A stretch of 64,000 nucleotides of DNA from Manihot esculenta (Eukaryota > Streptophyta > Magnoliopsida > Malpighiales > Euphorbiaceae), in assembly GCF_001659605.2 (NCBI RefSeq), contig NC_035173.2, positions 11,966,835 to 12,030,834 of the forward strand, in the 5' to 3' direction. The notes under the pieces are model-generated. The model saw nothing but the letters and a program-made list of their open reading frames with translations, ran no database searches and was not told where the DNA came from. This document shows, in pieces, positions 10,370-19,865 of the stretch. The position numbers and the translations under genes were made by a program. Within the stretch, counting starts at the first letter, position 1. Every line of letters starts with the position of its first letter.

Positions 10370-10777
10370 TGTTGTAAAATTAATTTAGATTTCAAAAGAT
10401 TTTGTGGTCGTTGAAGATTTTATGGTCGTTGAAGATTTTATGACTATTGCAGATTTGATATTTAAATCTAATATTAAATCTGACCGTTATGATTTTATTA
10501 TATAATTTCAAGATTTTTATAACCATTTATGACGACTATTTTTTCCACTATAAATAGTTTCCATCTTTACAAAGAAAAACACTCTCATTTTTTTACTTTA
10601 TTTTTTCTCTTCTTTATGTTTTCTGCTAGGTTATAAATTAGAGATATCTTGTTGTTCTGATCCTGGAAATTAAATTCCAAAAAAACCTGTTTAATCCTAG
10701 AAGATTATAAAATAAATCCGTAAGGACAATGTCCAACACGACTCAAATTTTATTATATTTATCCTATTTTTCCAACA
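10370..10777 (+). repeat. 5' LTR of the Copia element
   Basis: The repeat is 408 bp, TG...CA bounded. A CTATAAATAG core at about 10548-10557 is a good TATA box. It contains one extra 18-bp tandem unit (TGGTCGTTGAAGATTTTA type, about 10405-10440) that the 3' LTR lacks; this accounts for most of the length difference. No standard tRNA-iMet primer-binding site follows the LTR end, so the primer site has decayed or is unusual. Confidence 0.9.
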
Positions 10778-10806
10778 ATCTTAAGGATTTAAGAGATTTT
10801 ACACAA

Positions 10807-11356
10807 ATGGAATCAAACGTTATTACTGTCTCTATTTCTGCACTGCCTGCTTCCAATGACATTATCACTGCTTCTGCTTCTATTGTGTTTCCTGTCGCCA
10901 CACTTTCTACTGCTGCAAATGGTGGGCCTCTTCTGCCTGCTATTTCATATGCCAAACCTTTTTTTGACATATCGAAGGCTGAAGATACAAGAGCAAATCT
11001 TGTATAAGGAAAAGTACACAAATCAAATAACAGGTACGAAAATAAAAAAACTTGATTATAAACCTAAGTTTAATAATTCCACCTTTTAAAAGAAATAACA
11101 ATGTTTTGTATGTGGTAAGCCGAGTCATCATGCATCTCAGTGCAGAAAAAGAGTGATAAATGACAATCCTCCTAAACTAAAATTGAATTTAGTTGAAAAA
11201 GAAGACATTATTGCTGCGATCATTTCTCAAACTTTTCTTGTAGCTAATGTGCAAGAATGGGTAGTAAACTCTGGTGCTACTAGGCATATCGTACAAACAA
11301 AAATGCGTTTACCTCCTATACTACAGTGGGGGAAGGAGAAGAACATGTATATTTAG
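10807..11356 (+). pseudogene. Copia gag and protease, deleted and frameshifted
   Basis: The ATG at 10807 gives a typical Copia gag N-terminus ending ISYAKPFFDISKAED. Most of the gag core is then missing. A zinc knuckle CFVCGKPSHHASQC (CX2CX4HX4C) appears at about 11103-11144 in another frame. The protease start follows with WVVNSGATRHI, where the catalytic Asp of DSGAT is replaced by Asn, so it should be inactive. A further frameshift near 11330 separates it from the next part. Confidence 0.85.
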
Positions 11357-12455
11357 GTGATTCTAGGACTGCAAGTGACCTTGGTAAATGGAAAGTTCTT
11401 CTCAAACTCACATCTGATAAGACCTTGGCACTTAATGAAGTACTTCATGTACCTAATATGAGAGCTAATTTAATTTCTGTAGCTCTATTGGGAAAGGCTG
11501 GGATTAAGGTGTTTTTTGAGTTAGACAAAATTGTACTGACTAAAAATGATATTTTTGTTGGAAAATGTTATTGTAATCAAGGACTCTTTGTTCTCAATAT
11601 TTCTGCAATAACAAATGAAAATGCATCTTCTTCTGCTTACTTGTTTGATTTTTTTGATTTATGGCATGCTAGATTATGATATATTAGTGCTTTTTATATT
11701 AAAAAAATGCAATATCTTGGTATAATATTTGGCACTGGTAATACATGTTTAAATAAATGTGAGATTTGTGCAGAATCTAAGTCAACCAAAAAATCATGTA
11801 CAACTACACATAGAGAATCTAAATTGCTTAGTTTAATACACACAGACTTGAGGGATTTAAAACAAATTATGATTAGATGTAGTAAAAAATATTATGTAAC
11901 TTTTATTGATGATTATTCTAGATATACTAAAGTATATTTGCTTAGAAACAAAGATGAAGCATTTGATATGTTTCAATTATATAAAACTGAAGTAGAAAAT
12001 CAATTAAATAGGAAAATAAGGATTAGATCAGATAGAGGTGGGGAATATATCTTATTTAATGACTTTTGTGAAAAAGAAGGAATAATTTATGAATTTACTC
12101 CATCTTATTCACCTGAATCCAATGGAGTAGCACAAAGAAAAGATAAAACATTAAAAGAAATTATGAATGCTTTATTAATAAGTTCCTCCTCACCTAGTAA
12201 CCTTTGGGGGGATGTTTTATTATCTGCTTGTTATCTGCAAAATAGGATACCTTATAAGAAAACTGATGAAACACCCTATGAACTTTGGAAATGTTATACA
12301 CCTAACTTAAAATATTTAAAAGTATAAGAGTGTCTTGCTAAAATAATTCTTCTTGATTCTAAGAAACGAAAAATAGGATTAAAAACTTCTGATTGTATGT
12401 TTATAGGTTATGTTGAACATAATGCTGCATATGGATTTCTTGTTTTGAAAAGTTA
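11326..12455 (+). pseudogene. Copia protease end, GAG-pre-integrase and integrase
   Basis: The first part (LGDSRTASD, NEVLHVPNMRANLISV) is the protease/pre-integrase region, ending DLWHARL followed by a TGA where Gly-His is expected. The integrase zinc-binding remainder reads CEICAESK. The catalytic core follows: HTDL, FIDDYSRYTKVYLL, IRSDRGGEY and YSPESNGVAQRKD. This gives Asp, Asp and Glu in the usual order. A TAA at 12325-12327 and a later TAA near 12453 truncate the C-terminal part. It once inserted element cDNA into the genome. Confidence 0.9.
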
Positions 12456-12539
12456 AGTACTTGATTGTAACACTATAATTTAGACAAAAATGCCAAGTTT
12501 TTTTAACATATTTTTCCTTTAAAAGTTGAGAAAATTTCT

Positions 12540-13557
12540 CATACACCTAATGGAGATATTTATGAAAATGATTTTGGAAATAATAATGAAGATTTAAGAA
12601 GAAGTAAAAAACAAAGAAAAGAGACTTTTTTTAGAAATGACTTTTACACTTATCTTGTTGAAAATGAACCTTTAAGCTTTTCTGAAGCTATTAAATCTTC
12701 CGAATCTCCTTTTTGGAAAGAAGCAATTAAAACTGAAATTGATTCTATTACTCAAAATGGTACTTGGACTTTAGTAGACTTGCCTCTAAGAGCTAAACCT
12801 ATTGGTTGTAAATGGATTTTCAAAAGGAAATATAATTCAGATGGGTCAATTGAAAAGTATAAAGTAAGAGTAGTAGCTAAAGGTTTTTCTCAAAAATAAG
12901 ATATAGATTATTTTGACACCTTTGCACCTGTAGCTAGAATTTCTTCTATTAGAGTATTAATTACTTTAATTTTTATACATAAACTTGTTATTCATCAAAT
13001 GGATGTTAAAACAGCTTTTCTAAATGGAGACTTGGAAGAAGAAATTTATATGGTACAACCTGAAAGTTGTATTGTTTCTAGTCAATAAAACAAAATTTGT
13101 AAACTTCTTAAATCCTTATATGGTTTGAAACAAGCCCCCAAATAGTGGCATGAGAAATTTGACCAAATTTTGTTGAATGATAATTTTACCTTTATTGAAG
13201 TTGATAAGTGTGTATATACAAAACTTATAAATGATGAATATGTGATTATTTATTTATATATGGATGATATGCTTATTTATTATACGAGTTACGATATAGT
13301 TTATAAATCAAAAGCTTTCATTGCCTCTAAATTTCATATGCAAGATATGGGAGAGACAAATGTGATTTTGGGAGTTCGAATCATAAGGAAGAATAGTAGT
13401 CTAATGCTATCACAAGAGCATTATATTGAGAAGCTTCTAAGGAAGTTTGGACATTTCAATGTCAAACCAGTGAGTACCCCTTATGATCCTAACCGTCAAT
13501 TAAAGAAAAATAGAGGAGACTCTATTGCTCAATCTGAATATGCACAGATCATTGGGA
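12540..13557 (+). pseudogene. Copia reverse transcriptase, stops and frameshifts
   Basis: Reading across frames gives FWKEAIKTEIDSITQNGTW, GCKWIFKRKYNSDGSIEKYK, FDTFAPVARISSIR and HQMDVKTAFLNGDLEEEIYM. LYGLKQAPK and the RT active site YLYMDDMLIY follow. These are the conserved blocks of Copia RT. Stops lie at about 12898, 13086 and 13142. The frame from 13170 runs with few changes to GSL at 13557, where the nested chromovirus and its TSD interrupt it. Confidence 0.9.
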
Positions 13558-13739
13558 GTCTGTGTAATACCCGGCTAGACTCCGGTATCGGAATTCCTAC
13601 CATCCGGTGGAATCTCGGATGTCGGAGACCTCTAGAAGGGTAGAATCATGTTTTTATGAAATGATTTTATGTTTTTAATGGTTTTAAGTATGAAATTTAA
13701 TGAGTTTTAGCATAAAAAGTCCTTGGAGGAAAACCCAGG

Positions 13740-13902
13740 TTCGGCCGCCGAAAGTCAAGTTCGGCCGCCGAACATGCATGCGTTTTGGAGGCTCGTTAGG
13801 CCCCCGAAAGCATGAGTTAGGGAAGTTCAGGTTCGGCCGCCGAAAGTCAAGTTCGGCCGCCGAACATTGCATGGATGCGGAGGCACATTCGGCCCCCGAA
13901 TG
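13740..13902 (+). promoter_or_regulatory. CpG-rich palindrome array in U3
   Basis: TTCGGCCGCCGAA occurs at 13740-13752, 13760-13772, 13832-13844 and 13852-13864, as two pairs 92 bases apart. CATTCGG-CCC-CCGAATG at 13887-13903 is a perfect short hairpin. The array ends just upstream of the TATA box, a normal place for an enhancer or factor-binding region. Equivalent arrays occur in every LTR of this family in the window. Its function is not known to me. Confidence 0.85.
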
Positions 13903-13919
13903 TGGCCTGGCTAGCCACC

Positions 13920-13927
13920 TATAAAAG
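13920..13927 (+). promoter_or_regulatory. TATA box of the chromovirus 5' LTR
   Basis: TATAAAAG follows the palindrome array and lies in a conserved block GCCACCTATAAAAGGG found in all family members here, for example 29317 on the + strand. Transcription should start near 13950, which makes the upstream part U3. Confidence 0.8.
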
Positions 13928-14158
13928 GGGCACTTAGCCGAAATGGGCGAGCTTTCTCCCATTTTCGGCCACAGCAAGCTTCCGACCTTCCCTTTGCAAC
14001 TCTAGTGTTCTTCCTCCAAATCTCTTCCATTTTTCTTGAGTTTTAAACTCACATTGCAAGTTTTGAGCGTTTAAAGCAAGTTTTGGAGCTTTGGGAACTC
14101 AGGAGCTCATTTTTGTGGATCTCCAAGTTTAGGTCGTCTCCCTCTCGATCTTCAAGAG

Positions 14159-14754
14159 GTAAGAGCCGATCTTAAGCTCCTTATGTGTTTTAAATAAGTT
14201 TTATGCAAGATCTATGGGTAGAAATGCATGTTAGGTTATATGTTGAGTTATGGGTTAATATTGATGTTTTGAACAATGCGGCTTGTTTGAGTATGTTTGA
14301 AGTGTTGTAGTTGGGGTATATGATAGTTTGAGACCCCTAGGTGTAATGTATGTGAAGTATGCATGTTGTTGATCATGTATGGGATTATACAGGTTTACAG
14401 GTTATATGTCAGGCTTGCTACGGGTCCCGGCGGCCTTAAGCCGATCTGGATCCTAGCGCCGGTAGCGGTCCGATTTCCGGGTCGTTACAGAATGGTATCA
14501 GAGCCCTAGGTTCATATGGTCGGACCTAGAGTGTCGGGCTCATAGATGTTATAGAAGGTCAAGCACAATAGGAAAAGATCATGTCTACTAGGATAGGATG
14601 TGGAGTCCTGTCTTGCATGATGATGTGAAATGCCATGATAACATGCATGTGCATTAATGATATGCTATGATATGTGATATATGTGATGCGGGTTCATGTG
14701 TGCCCACATGAACCATATGATGCTAATGTTTGTGCTATGTGCACTGTTTTTCAG
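14159..14754 (+). other. Possible 5' leader intron of the chromovirus
   Basis: A strong donor, AAGAG/GTAAGAG, lies in the LTR at 14159. A plausible acceptor, GCACTGTTTTTCAG, ends at 14754, only 8 bases before the gag ATG at 14763. A branch-like TGCTAAT sits at 14721-14727. The minus-strand copy keeps the same donor, the same TGCTAAT and the same TTTTTCAG before its gag ATG. Splicing would remove U5 and the primer-binding site and give a short leader for gag. This is inference from signals only. Confidence 0.4.
14493..14504 (+). other. Primer-binding site, tRNA-iMet
   Basis: TGGTATCAGAGC lies three bases after the LTR end. It is complementary to the 3' end of initiator tRNA-Met and would prime minus-strand cDNA. 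Confidence 0.95.
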
Positions 14755-14762
14755 AAAACAGG

Positions 14763-16958
14763 ATGAGAGGAACTCGTCGATCAGCAAGATTGACTGGAGT
14801 ACCACCTGAGGATGAGGGCATGAGCGCCCGTCCTCCAGCATTGCCTAGGGCAATGTCTAGTAGGTCTAACCGAGAAAGAGCAGCAAGAGACCCTAGAAGG
14901 TCTTTGGATCTGGGTAGAAGCAGATCAGTTAGAGGAACAGTTCAGGGAGGAATGTCAGAGGATATGGGGGATGATATGGACGTAGAACAGAGGAGGGATG
15001 GCAGTTTGGGAGTCAATATGTCAGAAGAAGGAATGGGAGAGTCCCAAGGAGGCATTCAGGCCTCGGGATTTGTACAGCCACCTCACTACCCACATTTCTC
15101 ACAACATCCCGGGTATTCGATGGGAGGTACATCGGATTACCCTAGTTTCACCCCTTATCCCACGCAGATGCCATACCCACCATACTACCCACCGTACTCT
15201 CAGTACCCAATGTATCCACCTCCACCCTACTATCCAAATCCAGCAAACCCTACCTCAGAAAATGTTGCACCACCTCCACCACCTGCAGAACCAGCAGCCC
15301 CAGTTGCTCAACCTCCTAGATCTAGCTCAGCCAGTGGGAGCAAGGTCAAGATGACCGACTATATGAAGCTGGGTGCTCCCCAGTTTGAAACCGGTGATGA
15401 TCCGTTCGTGTACTTGGAGCGGGTCAAGGCAATTACAGATGAGATTGGGGCTGATGACAGTAGAGCCATTCAAATGGCCGGGTTCACGCTCAAGTGCAAG
15501 AAGGCACGGGAGTGGTTCAAGAATTATGTGAACCCGAAAGTGGACAGCATGACTTGGGAAGAGTTTGCAAACGAGTTTGCAGGATGGGCTTTCCCTGATA
15601 GTTCAAGGGAATTGAAGATGATAGAATTCGAGCAGTTGAGGCAGACTGATGACATGAGTGTAGACGAATATACTGACAGGTTTATGGAGTTGCTGCCATT
15701 TGCTGGGCAGGACCTTAGCACAGACCAGAAGAAGTCGAGGAGGTATATCATGAAGCTCCATTCCAGGTATTCCTCCTTGATACAGTCAGCAGATAGAGAG
15801 AGTTTTCATGCCATAGTAGACATGGCTAGGAGAATGGAGGCTAGTGCCATCATTCAGGGGACAGTTAAGCAGACAGTGGCACAAGCTTCTGGTTCTAAAA
15901 CTCCGGGTGGGGGAAGGTTAGACCCCTCTACCTTGAGTGCAGCAACTTCAGGCAGTAAGAGATGGGGTAAACCCAAGGGTAAAAAGAACAAGTTCTGGAA
16001 TAAAGTCAAGTCTAGTCTGGGATTTGGGAGTGGCTCAAGCTCTGGTGCGGATATTCCAAATTGTGCAAGGTGTGGTAGGCCACACAAGGGAGTATGTCGA
16101 TTAGGGACTACAGCCTGTTTTAGATGTGGTCAGGAGGGGCATATAACTAGAGACTGTCCAAGAGCGGCCCCGATGGCTCAGTCCCAGCAGACAGCTTCAG
16201 GCAGTGTAGCGCAGCCAGCAGCTCCAGCCATGACTCAGGCCAGTGGCAGAGGCAGAGGGAGAGGAGCAGCCTCTTCTTCGGCGGGTTTCAGAGGTGAAGG
16301 TCCATCAGCCCCGGCACGGATCTTCACAATGACACAGCAGGAGGCAGACGCATCCAACACCGTGGTGGCAGGTAATCTCGTCATTGGATGTTCGGATGTA
16401 TATGCATTGATGGACCCTGGTGCATCTCATTCTTTTATTGCTCCGAGGGCCGTAGAGAGGTTGGGATTGATGATCTCTGGGTTAGAGTGTCCTCTCTGGG
16501 TCAGTGGACCCAAGTGTGATCCATCAGTGGCAGAGTCAGTCTGTCAGTGTAGTCCAGTTTTTGTTGAGGGGAGATGCATGTCCGCCGACCTTGTGGTTCT
16601 AGATTTGACAGACTTTGACGTCATTCTAGGGATGGACTGGTTATCTACTCATGGTGCCACCTTGGACTGCAGGGACAAGGTAGTCAGGTTCAGAGGTCAG
16701 GATGGATCAGAGGTTGTCTTCAGAGGAGACAGGAGGGGTACACCTAGAGGTATGATCTCAGCTCTTCAGGCTCGTAGGTTGCTTAGGAAGGGATGTCAGG
16801 GGTATTTGGCTCATGTGAGAGAGCTTAGCAGTCAGGTCAGAGAGCCCGCCTCGGTGCCAGTGGTTAGAGAGTTCTTAGATGTGTTCCCAGACGAACTGCC
16901 AGGTTTACCACCTGCTAGGGAGATAGAGTTTGAGATAGAACTGATGCTTGGAACCTGA
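14763..16958 (+). CDS. gag-pro: Chromovirus Gag and protease
   Basis: The ATG at 14763 follows the acceptor-like TTTTTCAG. The N-terminal 200 residues are low complexity: basic and charged, then Pro/Tyr-rich. The gag core (about 210-380) contains FVYLERVKAITDE, AREWFKNYV and EFANEFAGWAFP. Two Cys clusters follow: CARCGRPHKGVC, and the zinc knuckle CFRCGQEGHITRDC that binds genomic RNA. The protease has YALMDPGASHSFI (catalytic DPGAS) and DVILGMDWL. The frame stops at a TGA (16956-16958) just before RT. The related minus-strand copy has an Arg codon there, so the stop is probably a point mutation. Confidence 0.95.
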   Translation: MRGTRRSARLTGVPPEDEGMSARPPALPRAMSSRSNRERAARDPRRSLDLGRSRSVRGTVQGGMSEDMGDDMDVEQRRDGSLGVNMSEEGMGESQGGIQASGFVQPPHYPHFSQHPGYSMGGTSDYPSFTPYPTQMPYPPYYPPYSQYPMYPPPPYYPNPANPTSENVAPPPPPAEPAAPVAQPPRSSSASGSKVKMTDYMKLGAPQFETGDDPFVYLERVKAITDEIGADDSRAIQMAGFTLKCKKAREWFKNYVNPKVDSMTWEEFANEFAGWAFPDSSRELKMIEFEQLRQTDDMSVDEYTDRFMELLPFAGQDLSTDQKKSRRYIMKLHSRYSSLIQSADRESFHAIVDMARRMEASAIIQGTVKQTVAQASGSKTPGGGRLDPSTLSAATSGSKRWGKPKGKKNKFWNKVKSSLGFGSGSSSGADIPNCARCGRPHKGVCRLGTTACFRCGQEGHITRDCPRAAPMAQSQQTASGSVAQPAAPAMTQASGRGRGRGAASSSAGFRGEGPSAPARIFTMTQQEADASNTVVAGNLVIGCSDVYALMDPGASHSFIAPRAVERLGLMISGLECPLWVSGPKCDPSVAESVCQCSPVFVEGRCMSADLVVLDLTDFDVILGMDWLSTHGATLDCRDKVVRFRGQDGSEVVFRGDRRGTPRGMISALQARRLLRKGCQGYLAHVRELSSQVREPASVPVVREFLDVFPDELPGLPPAREIEFEIELMLGT

Positions 16959-19757
16959 CCGATCTCTATCCCTCCCTACAGGATGGCGCCCGCAGAATTG
17001 AAAGAGTTGAAGGAGCAGTTGCAGGAGCTGGTAGACAAGGGCTTCATCCGACCGAGTACCTCACCCTGGGGTGCTCCAGTGCTGTTTGTGAAAAAGAAGG
17101 ATGGATCTCTTAGACTTTGTATCGACTACAGGCAGTTGAACAAAGTCACTACCAAGAACAAGTACCCATTGCCAAGGATCGACGATCTATTCGACCAGCT
17201 AGCAGGAGCGGGTTGTTTCTCCAAAATAGATCTGAGATCGGGGTACCATCAGTTGAGGATCAGGGAAGAGGACGTACCAAAGACAGCTTTCAGGATCAGA
17301 TATGGGCATTTTGAGTTCCTTGTGATGCCGTTCGGGTTAACTAACGCCCCTGCAGCATTCATGGATCTCATGAATAGAGTGTTTAGTCAGTACCTGGATC
17401 ACTTTGTTATTGTCTTCATAGACGATATCTTGGTGTATTCCAGGAATGCAGAGGAGCATGCCCATCATCTGAGGTTGGTTCTACAGACCTTGAGGGAACA
17501 TGGCTTGTATGCCAAGTTCTCCAAGTGCGAGTTCTGGCTAAGGAGCATTTCATTCTTGGGGCATGTAGTGTCAGAGAATGGGATAGAGGTGGACCCCAAG
17601 AAGACAGAAACTGTGGCTAACTGGCCTAGACCCACTTCAGTGACAGAGATTAGGAGTTTCTTGGGTTTGGCAGGTTACTACAGGAGGTTCGTTCAGGACT
17701 TCTCGAAAATTGCAGCTCCTCTGACCAGACTAACCAGGAAGAATCAGAAGTTTCTGTGGACCGACCAGTGTGAGGAGAGTTTTGAAGAGCTCAAGAAGAA
17801 GTTGACTTCAGCACCAGTTTTAGCTCTGCCATCTAGTGATGAGGACTTTACAGTCTTTTGTGATGCGTCCCGTGTGGGACTGGGTTGTGTGCTTATGCAG
17901 AGTGAGAGGGTGATTGCTTATGCTTCTAGGCAGTTGAAGAAGCATGAGTTGAATTACCCCACACACGACCTTGAGATGGCAGCAGTAATCTTTGCACTCA
18001 AGATGTGGAGGCATTACCTCTATGGGGTAAAATGTGAGATCTTCACCGATCATAAAAGCCTGCAGTACATCCTGAGTCAAAGAGATTTGAATTTGAGACA
18101 GAGGAGATGGGTAGAGCTGCTGAGTGACTATGATTGCAAGATCCAATATCATCCGGGTAAGGCGAATGTCGTGGCAGACGCCCTAAGCTGGAAGTCACTA
18201 GGCAGTCTATCCCACATCACGGCAGAGAGGAGACCAGTGGTGAAGGAGTTTTACAAGCTCATTGAGGAAGGTCTACAGATGGAGTTATCTGGTACAGGTG
18301 CCTTGGTGGCCCAGATGAGAGTGGCACCCGTGTTTCTGGAGCAGGTGGCTCAGAAACAGCATGAGGACCCGGAGTTAGTGAAGATTGCCAGGACTGTTCA
18401 GTCAGGCAATGATAGTGAGTTCAGATTCGACAGCAAGGGGATCCTCCGCTATGGGAGCAGACTATGTGTACCATATGACATTGGGCTAAAAGGAGACATT
18501 ATGAGAGAGGCACATAATGCAAGATACAGCATTCACCCCGGAGCCACCAAGATGTATCAAGATTTGAAGAAAGTTTATTGGTGGCCAGCGATGAAGAAAG
18601 AAGTGGCACAGTTTGTGTCCGCCTGCGAAGTATGTCAGAGGGTGAAGCTGGAACATCAGAAGCCGGCTGGAATGCTTAACCCGCTACCTATTCCAGAATG
18701 GAAATGGGAGAATATAGCTATGGACTTCGTAGTGGGGTTACCGGCGGCGTCCAACAGAGTGGACTCCATATGGGTGATTGTGGACAGACTCACCAAATCT
18801 GCTCACTTCATCCCTGTCAGGAGTGGTTATTCTGTGGACAAGTTGGCGCAGGTGTATGTAGATGAGATAGTCAGACTGCATGGGGTTCCTGTTTCTATAG
18901 TGTCAGATAGAGGGCCCCAGTTCACCTCCAGGTTTTGGCGGAGTCTGCAGAATGCCATGGGTACTAGATTGGATTTTAGCACTGCCTTCCATCCACAGAC
19001 AGACGGACAGTCAGAGAGGACCATCCAGACCATAGAAGATATGCTGAGAATGTGTGTGCTGGACTTTGGCGGTTCTTGGAGGCAGCATCTACCTTTGGTG
19101 GAGTTTGCCTACAATAACAGCCATCATGCTAGCATCGGGATGGCTCCATATGAAGCTTTATATGGAAGGAAGTGCAAGTCACCTGTTTGCTGGGAAGAAG
19201 TTGGGGAAAAGGCCTTGGCAGGGCCTGAGCTAGTAGAGATCACCAGCAGGGTGGTACCCTTAATCAGAGAGAGAATCAAGACAGCTGCAAGCAGACAGAA
19301 GAGTTATGCAGACATCCGCAGAAGGCAAGTAGAGTTTCAGGAGGGGGATCTGGTATTGCTCAAGGTGTCTCCAATGAAAGGAGTGGTTCGCTTCGGGAAG
19401 AAAGTTAAGCTAGCCCCACGATACACCGGACCCTTTGAAGTCTTGCAAAAGGTTGGGAATGTATCGTACAAGCTGGATTTACCTACTTCAATGGAGAGAA
19501 TCCATCCGGTTTTCCATGTTTCTATGTTGAGAAAGTTCATGTCAGATCCGGGCAAGGTTCTTAGTGAGCCTGATGTGGAGATCCAAGAGGATCTAACCTA
19601 TGTTGAGCAGCCAGTACGGATCTTAGACACCCAGATCAGAAAGCTAAGGAACAAGGAAATCCCGATGGTGAAAGTCCTTTGGAACCACCACAATATTGAG
19701 GAGTGTACCTGGGAGACACGGGAATCCATGCTCCAACAGTATCCCCATCTCTTTTAG
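16959..19757 (+). CDS. pol: Chromovirus RT, RNase H, integrase and chromodomain
   Basis: This is in the same frame as Gag-protease, separated only by the TGA. RT motifs: [45 protein letters not shown] and the active site FIDDILVYS. RNase [32 protein letters not shown] and [11 protein letters not shown]. Integrase: an H-H-C-C zinc domain around HNARYS..HPGATK and CEVCQRVK, then [19 protein letters not shown] and [10 protein letters not shown]. The C-terminal 60 residues form a chromodomain ([16 protein letters not shown]), which in chromoviruses directs insertion to particular chromatin. The stop is TAG at 19755-19757. No other break is seen. Confidence 0.95.
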   Translation, partial: PISIPPYRMAPAELKELKEQLQELVDKGFIRPSTSPWGAPVLFVKKKDGSLRLCIDYRQLNKVTTKNKYPLPRIDDLFDQLAGAGCFSKIDLRSGYHQLRIREEDVPKTAFRIRYGHFEFLVMPFGLTNAPAAFMDLMNRVFSQYLDHFVIVFIDDILVYSRNAEEHAHHLRLVLQTLREHGLYAKFSKCEFWLRSISFLGHVVSENGIEVDPKKTETVANWPRPTSVTEIRSFLGLAGYYRRFVQDFSKIAAPLTRLTRKNQKFLWTDQCEESFEELKKKLTSAPVLALPSSDEDFTVFCDASRVGLGCVLMQSERVIAYASRQLKKHELNYPTHDLEMAAVIFALKMWRHYLYGVKCEIFTDHKSLQYILSQRDLNLRQRRWVELLSDYDCKIQYHPGKANVVADALSWKSLGSLSHITAERRPVVKEFYKLIEEGLQMELSGTGALVAQMRVAPVFLEQVAQKQHEDPELVKIARTVQSGNDSEFRFDSKGILRYGSRLCVPYDIGLKGDIMREAHNARYSIHPGATKMYQDLKKVYWWPAMKKEVAQFVSACEVCQRVKLEHQKPAGMLNPLPIPEWKWENIAMDFVVGLPAASNRVDSIWVIVDRLTKSAHFIPVRSGYSVDKLAQVYVDEIVRLHGVPVSIVSDRGPQFTSRFWRSLQNAMGTRLDFSTAFHPQTDGQSERTIQTIEDMLRMCVLDFGGSWRQHLPLVEFAYNNSHHASIGMAPYEALYGRKCKSPVCWEEVGEKALAGPELVEITSRVVPLIRERIKTAASRQKSYADIRRRQVEFQEGDLVLLKVSPMKGVVRFGKKVKLAPRYTGPFEVLQKVGNVSYKLDLPTSMERIHPVFHVSMLRKFMSDPGKVLSEPDVEIQEDLTYVEQPVRILDTQIRKLRNKEIPMVKVLWNHHNIEECTWETRESMLQQYPHLF

Positions 19758-19828
19758 AGGTTAGTATCTATGTGTTCTATGTGTTTAATATGTATGTTAC
19801 GTTTCATGATATGCATGTACTAGTTGAG

Positions 19829-19865
19829 GAACATTCGGGGACGAATGTTCTTAAGGGGGGGAGAA
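19829..19865 (+). other. Hairpin and polypurine tract before the 3' LTR
   Basis: GAACATTCG at 19829-19837 and CGAATGTTC at 19842-19850 form a perfect 9-bp stem with a GGGA loop. The polypurine tract AAGGGGGGGAGAA (19853-19865) abuts the 3' LTR and would prime plus-strand DNA. The minus-strand copy keeps the tract and a weaker hairpin. Confidence 0.85.

Larger units (their letters stand above)
13563..14489 (+). repeat. 5' LTR of the + strand chromovirus (short form)
   Basis: It begins TGTAATACCCGG and ends CGGGTCGTTACA, so the two termini are themselves partly inverted copies. It holds a palindrome array (13740-13902), a TATA box (13920-13927) and a splice-donor-like AAGAG/GTAAGAG at 14159. 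Compared with the long LTRs elsewhere in the window it lacks about 1.35 kb between the GACCCCTAGG segment and the GTTGTTGATCATG segment. Both LTRs of this element share that gap, so the short form was transmitted through replication. Confidence 0.95.

Noticed and set aside
10764..11021. Minus-strand open frame opposite the Copia gag
   Set aside because: It is a shadow of the gag frame on the + strand, which has the recognisable gag ending.
16956..16958. Programmed stop-codon readthrough in the chromovirus
   Set aside because: The sister copy has a sense codon and no readthrough signal is recognisable, so a point mutation is the simpler view; kept only as a low-interest finding.
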